This document shows positions 24,931 through 31,473 of a stretch of DNA of 36,057 nt, piece after piece (within the stretch, counting starts at the first letter, position 1; every line of letters begins with the position of its first letter). A program made the translations under genes and the position numbers. Source of the stretch: Fibrobacterota bacterium (GTDB taxonomy: Bacteria > Fibrobacterota > Fibrobacteria > UBA11236); NCBI GenBank assembly GCA_028287505.1, contig JAQBPN010000111.1:1-36057 (forward strand), written 5' to 3'. Below the pieces are notes generated by a model, which was not told where the DNA came from, ran no database searches, and worked only from the letters and a program-made list of their open reading frames with translations.

Positions 24931-26037
24931 TCAGCGCAATTCCAACCATTGCGAAAAACGATCCGTCTCCGTAGCCGTCCGTACCAGGTATCGTCCGGCA
25001 TTCCAATGCGAGCGGTCGACCCGGTCGCCCAAGTCCTTGCCGGCCGCATGGTACAAGGTCCGGCCCGATGCGTCCAGCACGTCGATGCTGCGCAGGCTCG
25101 CGCCCGGCGCGGAGATGGTGATGTAACGGCTGTCTGAGCCCAACTGGATGCGGCCCGCGGCGGCGATTCCCTTTTCATCGGACCGGTTGCCCGGCTTGAC
25201 GGAGGTGGGCGCGGGCTTGTTGGCGACCCACATGACGGCATTCCTGAGCAAGGTGGTGTAGGCCGTGTTGGTGAAGAGGTTGGGATGATGGCCCATGAAA
25301 ATGTACAGGTTCCTGGCCTTGAGATTGTCGTTGGTCCAAATCACGGGATGGTCGCCCATCTTGGTGCCGCTCTGGGACGGATCGACGAACTTATAGGAGC
25401 TTTCATCGACGTTCGCCAGCACGTGCACCTTGGGACGGGGGGTCTTGTCCCAGGTGTACCATTCCTCGGTGGATACGTTGAAGGTGGTGGGCACGCCCTT
25501 GAACAGCGCGTGGGTGGAATCCTCCAGGCGGACGTTTCCGGAGGCGAACTTGGAGATGTAGTTCTTGTAGTTGATGCCGCCTATCAGGTTGTTGAAGTAC
25601 CACGGCCACGTCTCGCTGGTGACCGCCGAACCGTACAGGGTCGCGTGGTGATCGCCCAGCCAGCCGCCCTTGCCGCCGTCCAGGTATTTCTCGAGGGCCG
25701 CCTTGGCGGTCGCGTTCCAGCGGAACGGGGTGTAGTTCATCTGCCAGACCAGATCCACCTTGCTCAGCATGGTGTCCGTGATCGTGTTGGGATTGTCCAG
25801 ATACGTCACCGTGAAATTGCTGTCCGCGCCCAGCTTGTTCAGCCAAATCTTTGCGGCTTCGACATAGGGCCGGTGGATTTCATTCCCGTCGGCATTGCTG
25901 GGATCCAGCAGCTCGGCGATCACGAGCACGCGGAATCGCGGCGCGGGAGCCTGGGTGCGCGCCTCGGAGGCGAAGCCGAGGGCCGCCGCAAGCATGAGTC
26001 CTGGAAGTGTCGTCCGAAAAAAAAGAGTGTTGCGCAT
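24931..26037 (-). CDS. Secreted ThuA-like protein with full sorting domain (subtype A)
   Basis: The 368-residue protein has a signal peptide (MRNTLFFRTTLPGLMLAAALGFASEA). The ThuA domain covers about 33-282: VDLVWQMNYTPFRW, GGKGGWLGDHHATLYG, TWPWYFNNLIGG, EDSTHALFKGVP, TEEWYTWDKTPRPKVHVL, MGDHPVIWTN and IFMGHHPN. Residues 295-368 are a sorting-type beta domain (SIDVLDASGRTLYHAAG, then WNAGRYLVRTATE). It resembles the 17493-18476 protein more than its operon neighbours: both have TPRP/NPRP, DESSY/DETSY and GDHP(M/V)IW. Gaps are 21 bases to the DUF1080 gene upstream and 48 to the next ThuA downstream. It probably works outside the cytoplasm on a sugar derivative; the chemistry is not shown by the sequence. 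Confidence 0.9.
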   Translation of the reverse strand: MRNTLFFRTTLPGLMLAAALGFASEARTQAPAPRFRVLVIAELLDPSNADGNEIHRPYVEAAKIWLNKLGADSNFTVTYLDNPNTITDTMLSKVDLVWQMNYTPFRWNATAKAALEKYLDGGKGGWLGDHHATLYGSAVTSETWPWYFNNLIGGINYKNYISKFASGNVRLEDSTHALFKGVPTTFNVSTEEWYTWDKTPRPKVHVLANVDESSYKFVDPSQSGTKMGDHPVIWTNDNLKARNLYIFMGHHPNLFTNTAYTTLLRNAVMWVANKPAPTSVKPGNRSDEKGIAAAGRIQLGSDSRYITISAPGASLRSIDVLDASGRTLYHAAGKDLGDRVDRSHWNAGRYLVRTATETDRFSQWLELR

Positions 26038-26058
26038 AAATGCCTTTGCAATTCCCGA

Positions 26059-27111
26059 TCAGGGAATCAGGATTCTTCTGAGCGCCGTCCGGCCTTCCGC
26101 GGCCAGCCTGGCGAAATAAATCCCGGGTTTGATGCGGGAGGAAAGCCGGTACGAGTTGGCTCCGGGAGCCGATCCGGAGAAAACGCTCCGGCCGTCCAGG
26201 CCGATGATTTCCAGGGAATGGGGTCCGGGAAAGGATACCTCCAGCCCCACCGCGCCGCCCATGCGGACCGGCGAACCCAGGTAACGCGCCAGGGACCCAT
26301 CCGGGCCGGTTGCGCTCTTGGCCACCGATGTGCCTGTGCAGGTGCCGTTGTCCTGGTACACGGCGGGCTGCTTGGGGAAACCCTGCACGAACGCACCGTC
26401 GTAATTGGGCGAGGCCGCGTCGCCGCAGCCTTGCAGGAGCATGATGTTCCGGAAGCGGATGTCGATGGCGTAGCCCTCGTGAACCTGCAAGGCGAAGGAG
26501 CCGGGATTCTTGGCATAGGTGGAGGTGGCGTAGTTCACGGCGGCCTTGGCGCCCGCGGCCAACAGGGTCGGATCGGTTTCGCCCAGGGCCTGGCTTCCGT
26601 TCACGTTCACGTAGATGTAGGGCTTCTTGACGGTCAGCACCACGTCCTGGTACTCGTCCACCTTGGGGGCGGTCTTAATGGAATAGGCCCGGGTATGCTG
26701 GGCCCCGGGCTCCCATCCTGGCGTGGGCCAAGTGTATATGGATCCGATTTCGAGCAGTTCGGCGCCTTCCCGTTTGATTTCCACCTGCGGGCCCGCGACG
26801 TCGTCAGGGGTGGTTCCCTTGGTGTGGAACCAGAAGCCGCTGCATCCGGTCTTGAGCCGGTACGCGTACTTCACGGTGAATTCATCGTAGTCGGCTTTGG
26901 TGGTGAAAAGCAGGGAGTGCGGCGTATTGGTGGTGGTCGAGAGGCCCCCGATGGAGCTGTCCTTGGAGTCGATGGTCCAGAAGGTGGAATCGCCCACGAA
27001 GCGCCAATCCGGCTTGAACGACTTGCCGTTGAAAAGCGGCTTCCAGCCGGTTTTGGCCGGAGCCAAGCCGGCGGTGGCCAGGGAAAGGAGAAGGATGGAA
27101 AGTCTTCGCAT
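26059..27111 (-). CDS. Secreted DUF1080 (3-keto-disaccharide hydrolase family) protein with sorting domain
   Basis: The start is ATG 27109-27111, six bases after AAGGAA; the longer open frame upstream overlaps the previous gene and gives no signal peptide. The product is 350 residues: leader MRRLSILLLSLATAGLAPA, then a DUF1080 concanavalin-like domain (about 22-227) with the family opening GWKPLFNGKSF, YDEFTVKYAYRLKTGCSGFWF, GPQVEIKREG and RFRNIMLLQG. Members of this family cleave 3-keto-glycosides in Bacteroides and related bacteria. Residues 277-350 form a full sorting domain (SLEIIGLDGRSVFSG, then IKPGIYFARLAAEG). The gene is 25 bases after the dehydrogenase gene and 21 bases before a ThuA gene, so it fits a keto-sugar pathway. 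Activity is inferred from family and context. Confidence 0.9.
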   Translation of the reverse strand: MRRLSILLLSLATAGLAPAKTGWKPLFNGKSFKPDWRFVGDSTFWTIDSKDSSIGGLSTTTNTPHSLLFTTKADYDEFTVKYAYRLKTGCSGFWFHTKGTTPDDVAGPQVEIKREGAELLEIGSIYTWPTPGWEPGAQHTRAYSIKTAPKVDEYQDVVLTVKKPYIYVNVNGSQALGETDPTLLAAGAKAAVNYATSTYAKNPGSFALQVHEGYAIDIRFRNIMLLQGCGDAASPNYDGAFVQGFPKQPAVYQDNGTCTGTSVAKSATGPDGSLARYLGSPVRMGGAVGLEVSFPGPHSLEIIGLDGRSVFSGSAPGANSYRLSSRIKPGIYFARLAAEGRTALRRILIP

Positions 27112-27136
27112 GTAAATTCCTTGCCGGTGCGGGCGA

Positions 27137-28843
27137 TCAGTCCTGAAAATAGCGCAGCTGCAGCATTCCGTTCGCCACCGAAGCGGGAATGGTGCGGGTG
27201 ATCCGGGCCGCGCCGTCGGACCGGGGGGATTCCCAGACCAGGCGGCCATCGGTTCCGTAGGCCTCGGCCCGCTTGATGCCGGCGGGCAAGGTCACTTCCG
27301 TGTTTCCCCCCATGTGCGCCACCCGGACCCGCTGGGCCAGGAGGCCGGCCAGGCGCGAAGCGGTGGGCCGGTTGCTGACGGTGAAACAGGCTCCCTTGTA
27401 GGCGACCCGGTAGATGCGGGCCACGCTGGAGGCGTTGAAGTTGATGCCGTCCCCGCGCGCCACGTAGAAGGCGCCGTCCGCCCCTTGGGTGGCTTTCAAC
27501 ACGTCGGTGGTGAACGGGCTGGCCGAGAACAGTTTGTCCAGCCGCGTCACCTTGCCGTTGGCGTCCACGGTGGCCACGTTCACGTCCGCGGAGCCGTAAG
27601 CGGAGACAAGGGCCTTGCCCTCCAGGAACGGGGGCCATTTGGCCTTGCTGTCGAGCATCGGATCGTACTTCACCCAGCCCCAGGTCACGCCCAGGCAGGT
27701 GTTGGCGAGTTTGAACGCGCCGGTGGCGATGGAAATGGCCGCGGGGATGGCGGGCGGCAGCACCTTGAGCCCGGTGTTCTGCTTCGACTCGTTGGGAGTG
27801 GCCTGGGGATTGGCGAACGGGTTGAGGGCGCCCTGGTAGTTGGGCTTGTTGTACGGTACGTTGTTGCCGGCCCAGAACGGCCATCCGAAAAAGCCCGGGA
27901 CCGTGGTCACGTTCACTTCGTCCTCGCCGCCGGCCCCGTCGTCGTCCATGCCGCCGGCTTCCCCGATGACGAGCCAATGTTTTGCCGGATCGGGATGGAT
28001 GCCGATGGAGAAAGGATTGCGATGGCCCATGGTGTAGACCTCCGGGCGGGTATTGGCCGTGCCGGGCGGAAACAGATTGCCGGCGGGAATCTCGTACGTG
28101 GTCCCTACTCCGGGCGCGGGGGTTTCCGTGTCCGGAAAGCGCAAGGGCCGGATTCGCAGGGTCTTGCCGCGCAGATCGTTCGTGTTCGCCGAGGTGGAGC
28201 GCACGTCGCTGTAGGGGTTCGCGTCCTGGTAGGGATTGGTGTTGGAATAGTTCCAATGGATGTTGTCGCCCGTAGTCATCCAGATGTTACCGTCGGAGCC
28301 GAACTCCACGTCCCCGCCGAAATGGCAGCACTGGGCGTAAATCTTGTACTCCAGGATCGTCTTCTCCGTGGTCATGTCCACTTCTTTGTCGTTGTTCTTC
28401 AGGGTGAAGCGCGACAGCCGTTCGATGGGACCCAGGCTGTGGGCGGACAGTCCGGTGAGTTTGCTGGCCGGAACCGCATAGCGGATATAGACCCAATGGT
28501 TGATCGCGAACTCCGGATCCAGGGTCAAGCCTTCCAGGCCGGTTTCCACCGCCAGGTAATACTGGGACGCGCCCGGACTGGAGGAGAGGACCTCGAAGTT
28601 CTTGATGGTGGTGACGGCCTTGGTGGCCGGGTCCCACGATTTGAACGCGCCGGTTCTTTCCACCCAATAGATTTTTCCGTCCTTGGCGGCGGCGATATCC
28701 ATGGGCGTGCCCGGCGCCATCGCCACTTCTTCGATGGTGAAGTCGCTTTGGGGGGGCATGGTGGTGCAGCTTTGCGAATAGGCGCGCTCCGCAACCGCTG
28801 TGGCGGCGAGGGAGGCGATGACGGCTATTTTCAATGCGTTCAT
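27137..28843 (-). CDS. Secreted PQQ-dependent sugar dehydrogenase (glucose/sorbosone dehydrogenase family)
   Basis: The 568-residue protein has a signal peptide (MNALKIAVIASLAATAVAERAYSQ) and a six-bladed propeller of the GSDH family. Motifs are GTPMDIAAAKDGKIYWVERTG (46-66, the opening strand), TGLEGLTLDPEFA (101-113), CHFGGDVEFGSDGNIWMTTGD (173-193, with the His-Gly-Gly usual in this family), LRGKTLRIRP (224-233), TMGHRNPFSIGIHPD (271-285) and GEAGGMDDDG (294-303). The C-terminal 65 or so residues form a sorting-type beta domain (RAEAYGTDGRLVWESP). Soluble family members use PQQ and calcium to oxidise aldose sugars at C1; whether this one oxidises C1 or another position is open. It is the first gene of the six-gene run and has a 262-base regulatory region before it. 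Confidence 0.9.
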   Translation of the reverse strand: MNALKIAVIASLAATAVAERAYSQSCTTMPPQSDFTIEEVAMAPGTPMDIAAAKDGKIYWVERTGAFKSWDPATKAVTTIKNFEVLSSSPGASQYYLAVETGLEGLTLDPEFAINHWVYIRYAVPASKLTGLSAHSLGPIERLSRFTLKNNDKEVDMTTEKTILEYKIYAQCCHFGGDVEFGSDGNIWMTTGDNIHWNYSNTNPYQDANPYSDVRSTSANTNDLRGKTLRIRPLRFPDTETPAPGVGTTYEIPAGNLFPPGTANTRPEVYTMGHRNPFSIGIHPDPAKHWLVIGEAGGMDDDGAGGEDEVNVTTVPGFFGWPFWAGNNVPYNKPNYQGALNPFANPQATPNESKQNTGLKVLPPAIPAAISIATGAFKLANTCLGVTWGWVKYDPMLDSKAKWPPFLEGKALVSAYGSADVNVATVDANGKVTRLDKLFSASPFTTDVLKATQGADGAFYVARGDGINFNASSVARIYRVAYKGACFTVSNRPTASRLAGLLAQRVRVAHMGGNTEVTLPAGIKRAEAYGTDGRLVWESPRSDGAARITRTIPASVANGMLQLRYFQD

Positions 28844-28908
28844 GGTGTTCCGTAGGCGGAGGTGTATCGAAAGCTAGCCTGAGCCCCCATTCTGCATACT
28901 CGGAACCG

Positions 28909-28927
28909 ATTGAAAAAAGTGAATAAT
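28909..28927. promoter_or_regulatory. Shared AT-rich element A, copy 1
   Basis: ATTGAAAAAAGTGAATAAT matches 16 of 19 bases of the element at 30329-30347. It contains GTGAAT, a half-site of the inverted repeat at 28961-28976. It lies 66 bases upstream of the dehydrogenase start. Confidence 0.4.
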
Positions 28928-28957
28928 ACGACCAATGACCAATCAAAAAGGGTCGAA

Positions 28958-28976
28958 TTTATTCACAAAAGTGAAT
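28958..28976. promoter_or_regulatory. Candidate operator, inverted repeat copy 1
   Basis: TTTATTCACAAAAGTGAAT contains the perfect inverted repeat ATTCAC-AAAA-GTGAAT (28961-28976). A 17/19 match occurs at 30292-30310 before the next ThuA gene. It is 115 bases upstream of the six-gene run, in an AT-rich island of otherwise GC-rich DNA. The binding protein is unknown. Read on the minus strand the repeat could overlap a promoter: TTGCAC is followed after about 17 bases by AATAAA. Confidence 0.55.
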
Positions 28977-29034
28977 TGTTGTGCAATTTGGGCTGGAAAC
29001 CGACTTCTCGGGAGGAAGCGGAAGAAGGGAAATG

Positions 29035-29063
29035 GGGCCGCCCTCGAGGGGGGAAGGCGGCCC
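29035..29063 (-). terminator. Hairpin downstream of ThuA gene
   Basis: GGGCCGCC (29035-29042) pairs with GGCGGCCC (29056-29063). It lies 43 bases past the ThuA stop and before the promoter region of the six-gene run. On the minus strand it is followed by CATTTCCCTTC. It argues that the two units are transcribed separately. Confidence 0.5.
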
Positions 29064-29086
29064 ACGGACCCGGTTGCCCGGGACCC

Positions 29087-29104
29087 AGGGCCCGGAAGGG
29101 CCCT
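29087..29104 (-). terminator. Hairpin directly after ThuA stop codon
   Basis: AGGGCCC (29087-29093), loop GGAA, GGGCCCT (29098-29104) is a perfect 7-bp stem one base beyond the stop at 29106-29108. It precedes the larger hairpin at 29035-29063; together they look like a two-step termination region without a T-run. Confidence 0.45.
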
Positions 29105-29105
29105 T

Positions 29106-30191
29106 TTAGTGCAAGGTGATGGTTTGCGTGGCGCTGCCGAGGGTGGAATTGGACTGGATGATGTAGAACCCTTTGCCGATGCGGTTCTTCTCGATGGAGT
29201 AGATGCCGTTGGCCGAGCGGCCCTGGGCGATTTTGTTCCCCTGGAGGTCCAGGATCGAGATCCCGAATTCGCCTAGGCCGGTCCTGGAAACGGTGAGCTC
29301 GGGATTGCCCATCTGGATTTGCATCTGGGGGTTGCCCTGGGCCGCATAGGCGCCGGTGGAGGTGGCTATCCTGCCGCCCAGCCAATTGATGGCGTTGAGG
29401 ATCAGTTGGCAATGCTGGGCGTTGGACCAGGTGAGGGATTTCGCTTTGTTGGCCGCGTAGTCCATGTCGTTATGGCCGCTGTTGCAATAGATCATCTTGA
29501 ACTTGGTGTTGGTCCAGACGATGGGGTTGTCGCCGCTGCGCCAGGATTGGTTGGGGTCCGTGCCCAGGGGATAGCTGGAAGGGTCGATGGAGCAGAGGAC
29601 CTTGATGTCCGGGTTCTTCCGCAAATCGTTGGTCCAGTTGTACCATTCGCTGGTCTCGGACTTGAAGGTCACGGGGAAGCCCTTGGTCACCGGATGGTTG
29701 ACGTCCTCCACCTTCATGGTGGCCGGGGTGGGGCCCCAGGTGTTGCTGCGGAACGCGCCGGCTCCCAGGAACTTGGTATGGTACCAGTCCCATTCCGAAG
29801 CGCTGGTGCAGAAGGCGCTGACGTGGTATCCGATGAAGCCGCCCCCGTTTTCCATGTACTTCTGGAAGCCGGCGCGGGCCGAGGCCGGGGGCTGATCGTC
29901 CATGAACATGACCACCTGGTACTTTTGCACCAGGGTGGGGTCGTTCAACATGTCCCAGTTCTTGGAAGAGTCGTAGGTGAAATTGTTCTGCTTCGCGAAA
30001 TTGGGAAAGAAGGCGTTGGACTCGTGGGCGTAATTGATGTGGGCCGCGTCATAGCCGGCCGAAAACAAGGCCAGCACTTTGAGGGGCGCCGTGTTGGTCT
30101 GCGCGTCCGCCAGGGACATGGAGGCGAGAACGGGAAAGCAGAAAATCATCGCTCCCAAAAAAGCCAAAGCACGTTCGTTCGATTGTCGCAC
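29106..30191 (-). CDS. Secreted ThuA-like protein with full sorting domain (subtype B)
   Basis: The start chosen is GTG 30189-30191, because GGGGAG (30196-30201) lies just before it and the product then begins MRQSNERALAFLGAMIFCFP, a normal signal peptide; an upstream GTG at 30227 would add 12 unlikely residues. The 361-residue protein has ThuA blocks VVMFMDDQPPASARAG, GGGFIGYHVSAF, WDWYHTKFLGAGAF, VNHPVTKGFPVTF, SEWYNWTNDLRKNPD, SIDPSSYPLGTDP, PIVWTNTKFKMIYCNSGHND. It groups with the 22904 and 23860 proteins. Unlike those two it keeps the whole sorting domain (FGISILDLQGNKIAQG, then IGKGFYIIQSNS). It is monocistronic, flanked by its own hairpins and by an upstream copy of the shared inverted repeat. 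Confidence 0.9.
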   Translation of the reverse strand: MRQSNERALAFLGAMIFCFPVLASMSLADAQTNTAPLKVLALFSAGYDAAHINYAHESNAFFPNFAKQNNFTYDSSKNWDMLNDPTLVQKYQVVMFMDDQPPASARAGFQKYMENGGGFIGYHVSAFCTSASEWDWYHTKFLGAGAFRSNTWGPTPATMKVEDVNHPVTKGFPVTFKSETSEWYNWTNDLRKNPDIKVLCSIDPSSYPLGTDPNQSWRSGDNPIVWTNTKFKMIYCNSGHNDMDYAANKAKSLTWSNAQHCQLILNAINWLGGRIATSTGAYAAQGNPQMQIQMGNPELTVSRTGLGEFGISILDLQGNKIAQGRSANGIYSIEKNRIGKGFYIIQSNSTLGSATQTITLH

Positions 30192-30195
30192 GGAT

Positions 30196-30201
30196 CTCCC
30201 C
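30196..30201 (-). promoter_or_regulatory. Shine-Dalgarno that decides the ThuA start
   Basis: On the minus strand AAAGGGGAG is followed by ATCC and GTG. This supports initiation at 30191 and not at the upstream GTG. Confidence 0.65.
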
Positions 30202-30291
30202 TTTGATTTCGGACACAGTCCAACCACTGCCGGTTCGAAAGTACCGCGGGCGGAAGCGGAAAAAATGGGGTGATTACGGTGATCGGGAAGT

Positions 30292-30310
30292 TTTATTCAC
30301 AAATGTGAAC
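30292..30310. promoter_or_regulatory. Candidate operator, inverted repeat copy 2
   Basis: TTTATTCACAAATGTGAAC contains TTCACA-AA-TGTGAA and matches 17 of 19 bases of the copy at 28958-28976. It lies 101 bases upstream of the ThuA start at 30191. Conservation of the flanking TTTA as well as both arms suggests a real binding site. Confidence 0.55.
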
Positions 30311-30328
30311 CCATGGATTGGTGTATTT

Positions 30329-30347
30329 ATTGAAAAGATTGAATCAT
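30329..30347. promoter_or_regulatory. Shared AT-rich element A, copy 2
   Basis: ATTGAAAAGATTGAATCAT matches 16 of 19 bases of 28909-28927. The order of this element and the inverted repeat is swapped between the two upstream regions. Confidence 0.35.
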
Positions 30348-30383
30348 TAGTCCGGGCGCGGCGGCAGCCGTTCCATGCGGACT

Positions 30384-30737
30384 TCACTGAAGCAGCCAAT
30401 CCATGGCTTCGGCTTCGTCGTCCGTCGCCAGGATGTTGGCCCCCCGGTTGACGGCGACGTTCTCCCCCATCTTGTCGTGGGTTTCCTTTTTCGAGATCGC
30501 CGCGATCTTGAACTTCGGGATGGTGGCCGCGATATGGATTCCCAGGTCGTACCGTTCGAAGGTGCTGAGGGTGCCCACGATCGGGCGCAGATCGATCAGG
30601 TATCTGGAATCGGCGCCGTTCCCGAATTCCCCGTCCTTGATCCTGTCCACCACGCCCTTCAGGTTTTCCAGGGTGGCTTTGCCTTTGCAGACGATCCGGG
30701 CGTGATTTTCGAATTGGGAGAACTCGGTTTCGAACAT
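30384..30737 (-). CDS. STAS/SpoIIAA-like cytoplasmic protein
   Basis: This is a small protein (117 residues from ATG 30735-30737). In-frame starts at 30749 and 30776 are also possible, and no Shine-Dalgarno sequence clearly decides. The pattern is that of a SpoIIAA/STAS-like alpha/beta domain: ARIVCKGKATLENLKGVVDRI, YLIDLRPIVGTLSTFERYDLG, IAAISKKETHDKMGENVAVN and a final DDEAEAMDWLL helix. There is no signal peptide. Such stand-alone proteins are widespread and mostly uncharacterised; membrane association or regulation is possible. It lies upstream of, and divergent in function from, the sugar genes and probably is not part of them. Confidence 0.8.
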   Translation of the reverse strand: MFETEFSQFENHARIVCKGKATLENLKGVVDRIKDGEFGNGADSRYLIDLRPIVGTLSTFERYDLGIHIAATIPKFKIAAISKKETHDKMGENVAVNRGANILATDDEAEAMDWLLQ

Positions 30738-30793
30738 GACGGATCCCATAGGTCCGGATAGGATATCACGTCCCACCCCGATTCACAACAACG

Positions 30794-31360
30794 CTAGATT
30801 TTTTCGGCGGCCCGCTGGCCTGCGGTGATGGCGCCGGCGCGGGCGGCCGCGGAGGTGTCGACGGGCTTCCCGAAAGGGCTGAAGGAGATGTCGACATAGA
30901 CATCGCCCTTGTACATGGACAGTTTCGTGGGTTTCTTGTGCCAGAACGCTTCCGTCCCCACTCCGGCCACGGAATCCCGGTCCGCCGGCGCGGTCGCGGT
31001 TTTCAGGTTGGCGAAATAGGTGGGCACGGTGAGGTGCGGATCCAGTCCCGCCTGGACCGAAGCCGTGGTAAAGGTGGTGATGGAAAGACGGGTGCCCAGG
31101 ATGGCGCCCGGTTCCACGCCGCCTTCATAACTGCAATGGGTGATATAGGAGCTGGTATCCCCTTTCACGGTCAGCACGGCTTTTCCGAAAATCGATTCGG
31201 CTTCGGCCTTGGTCAGCAACGTGCAGGCGTCGATCACGCCCTGATGGGTGTCGGGATTGCCGGCAGGGGCGGTGGACCCGGAGTCATCACAGCCCGTCCC
31301 CGCCAAAGCGGATGCCAGGACGAGAAGGGACAGAGAGCGGCGTATCATGGAGTCAATCAT
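30794..31360 (-). CDS. Small lipoprotein, possibly DUF3558-like
   Basis: The 188-residue protein has ATG 31358-31360 preceded by AAAGGGG at suitable spacing, a leader MIRRSLSLLVLASALAGTGC and lipid Cys24. The mature part contains DACTLLTKAEAESIFGKAV followed by THCSYEGG, which resembles the start of DUF3558-type lipoproteins (C-x-L-L-T...C-x-Y). Two Cys residues (in DACTLL and THCSYE) could form a disulphide. The rest is beta-rich (LSITTFTTAS, LSMYKGDVYVDISFSPF). The function is unknown. Confidence 0.8.
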   Translation of the reverse strand: MIDSMIRRSLSLLVLASALAGTGCDDSGSTAPAGNPDTHQGVIDACTLLTKAEAESIFGKAVLTVKGDTSSYITHCSYEGGVEPGAILGTRLSITTFTTASVQAGLDPHLTVPTYFANLKTATAPADRDSVAGVGTEAFWHKKPTKLSMYKGDVYVDISFSPFGKPVDTSAAARAGAITAGQRAAEKI

Positions 31361-31473
31361 GCGATCCCCTTTTGTTGCGGAAGCGTTGTGAAAGCCATCG
31401 GTAAAAGTAATCGAATTCCTTCCGGAGTCCGGTGACGACGCTCACACATCGGGGATCGCGGCCCCTTTTCCCC

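Noticed and set aside
25285-28855. Long plus-strand frames opposite the ThuA, DUF1080 and dehydrogenase genes
   Set aside because: Their products lack recognisable domains, while the minus-strand frames have signal peptides and family motifs.
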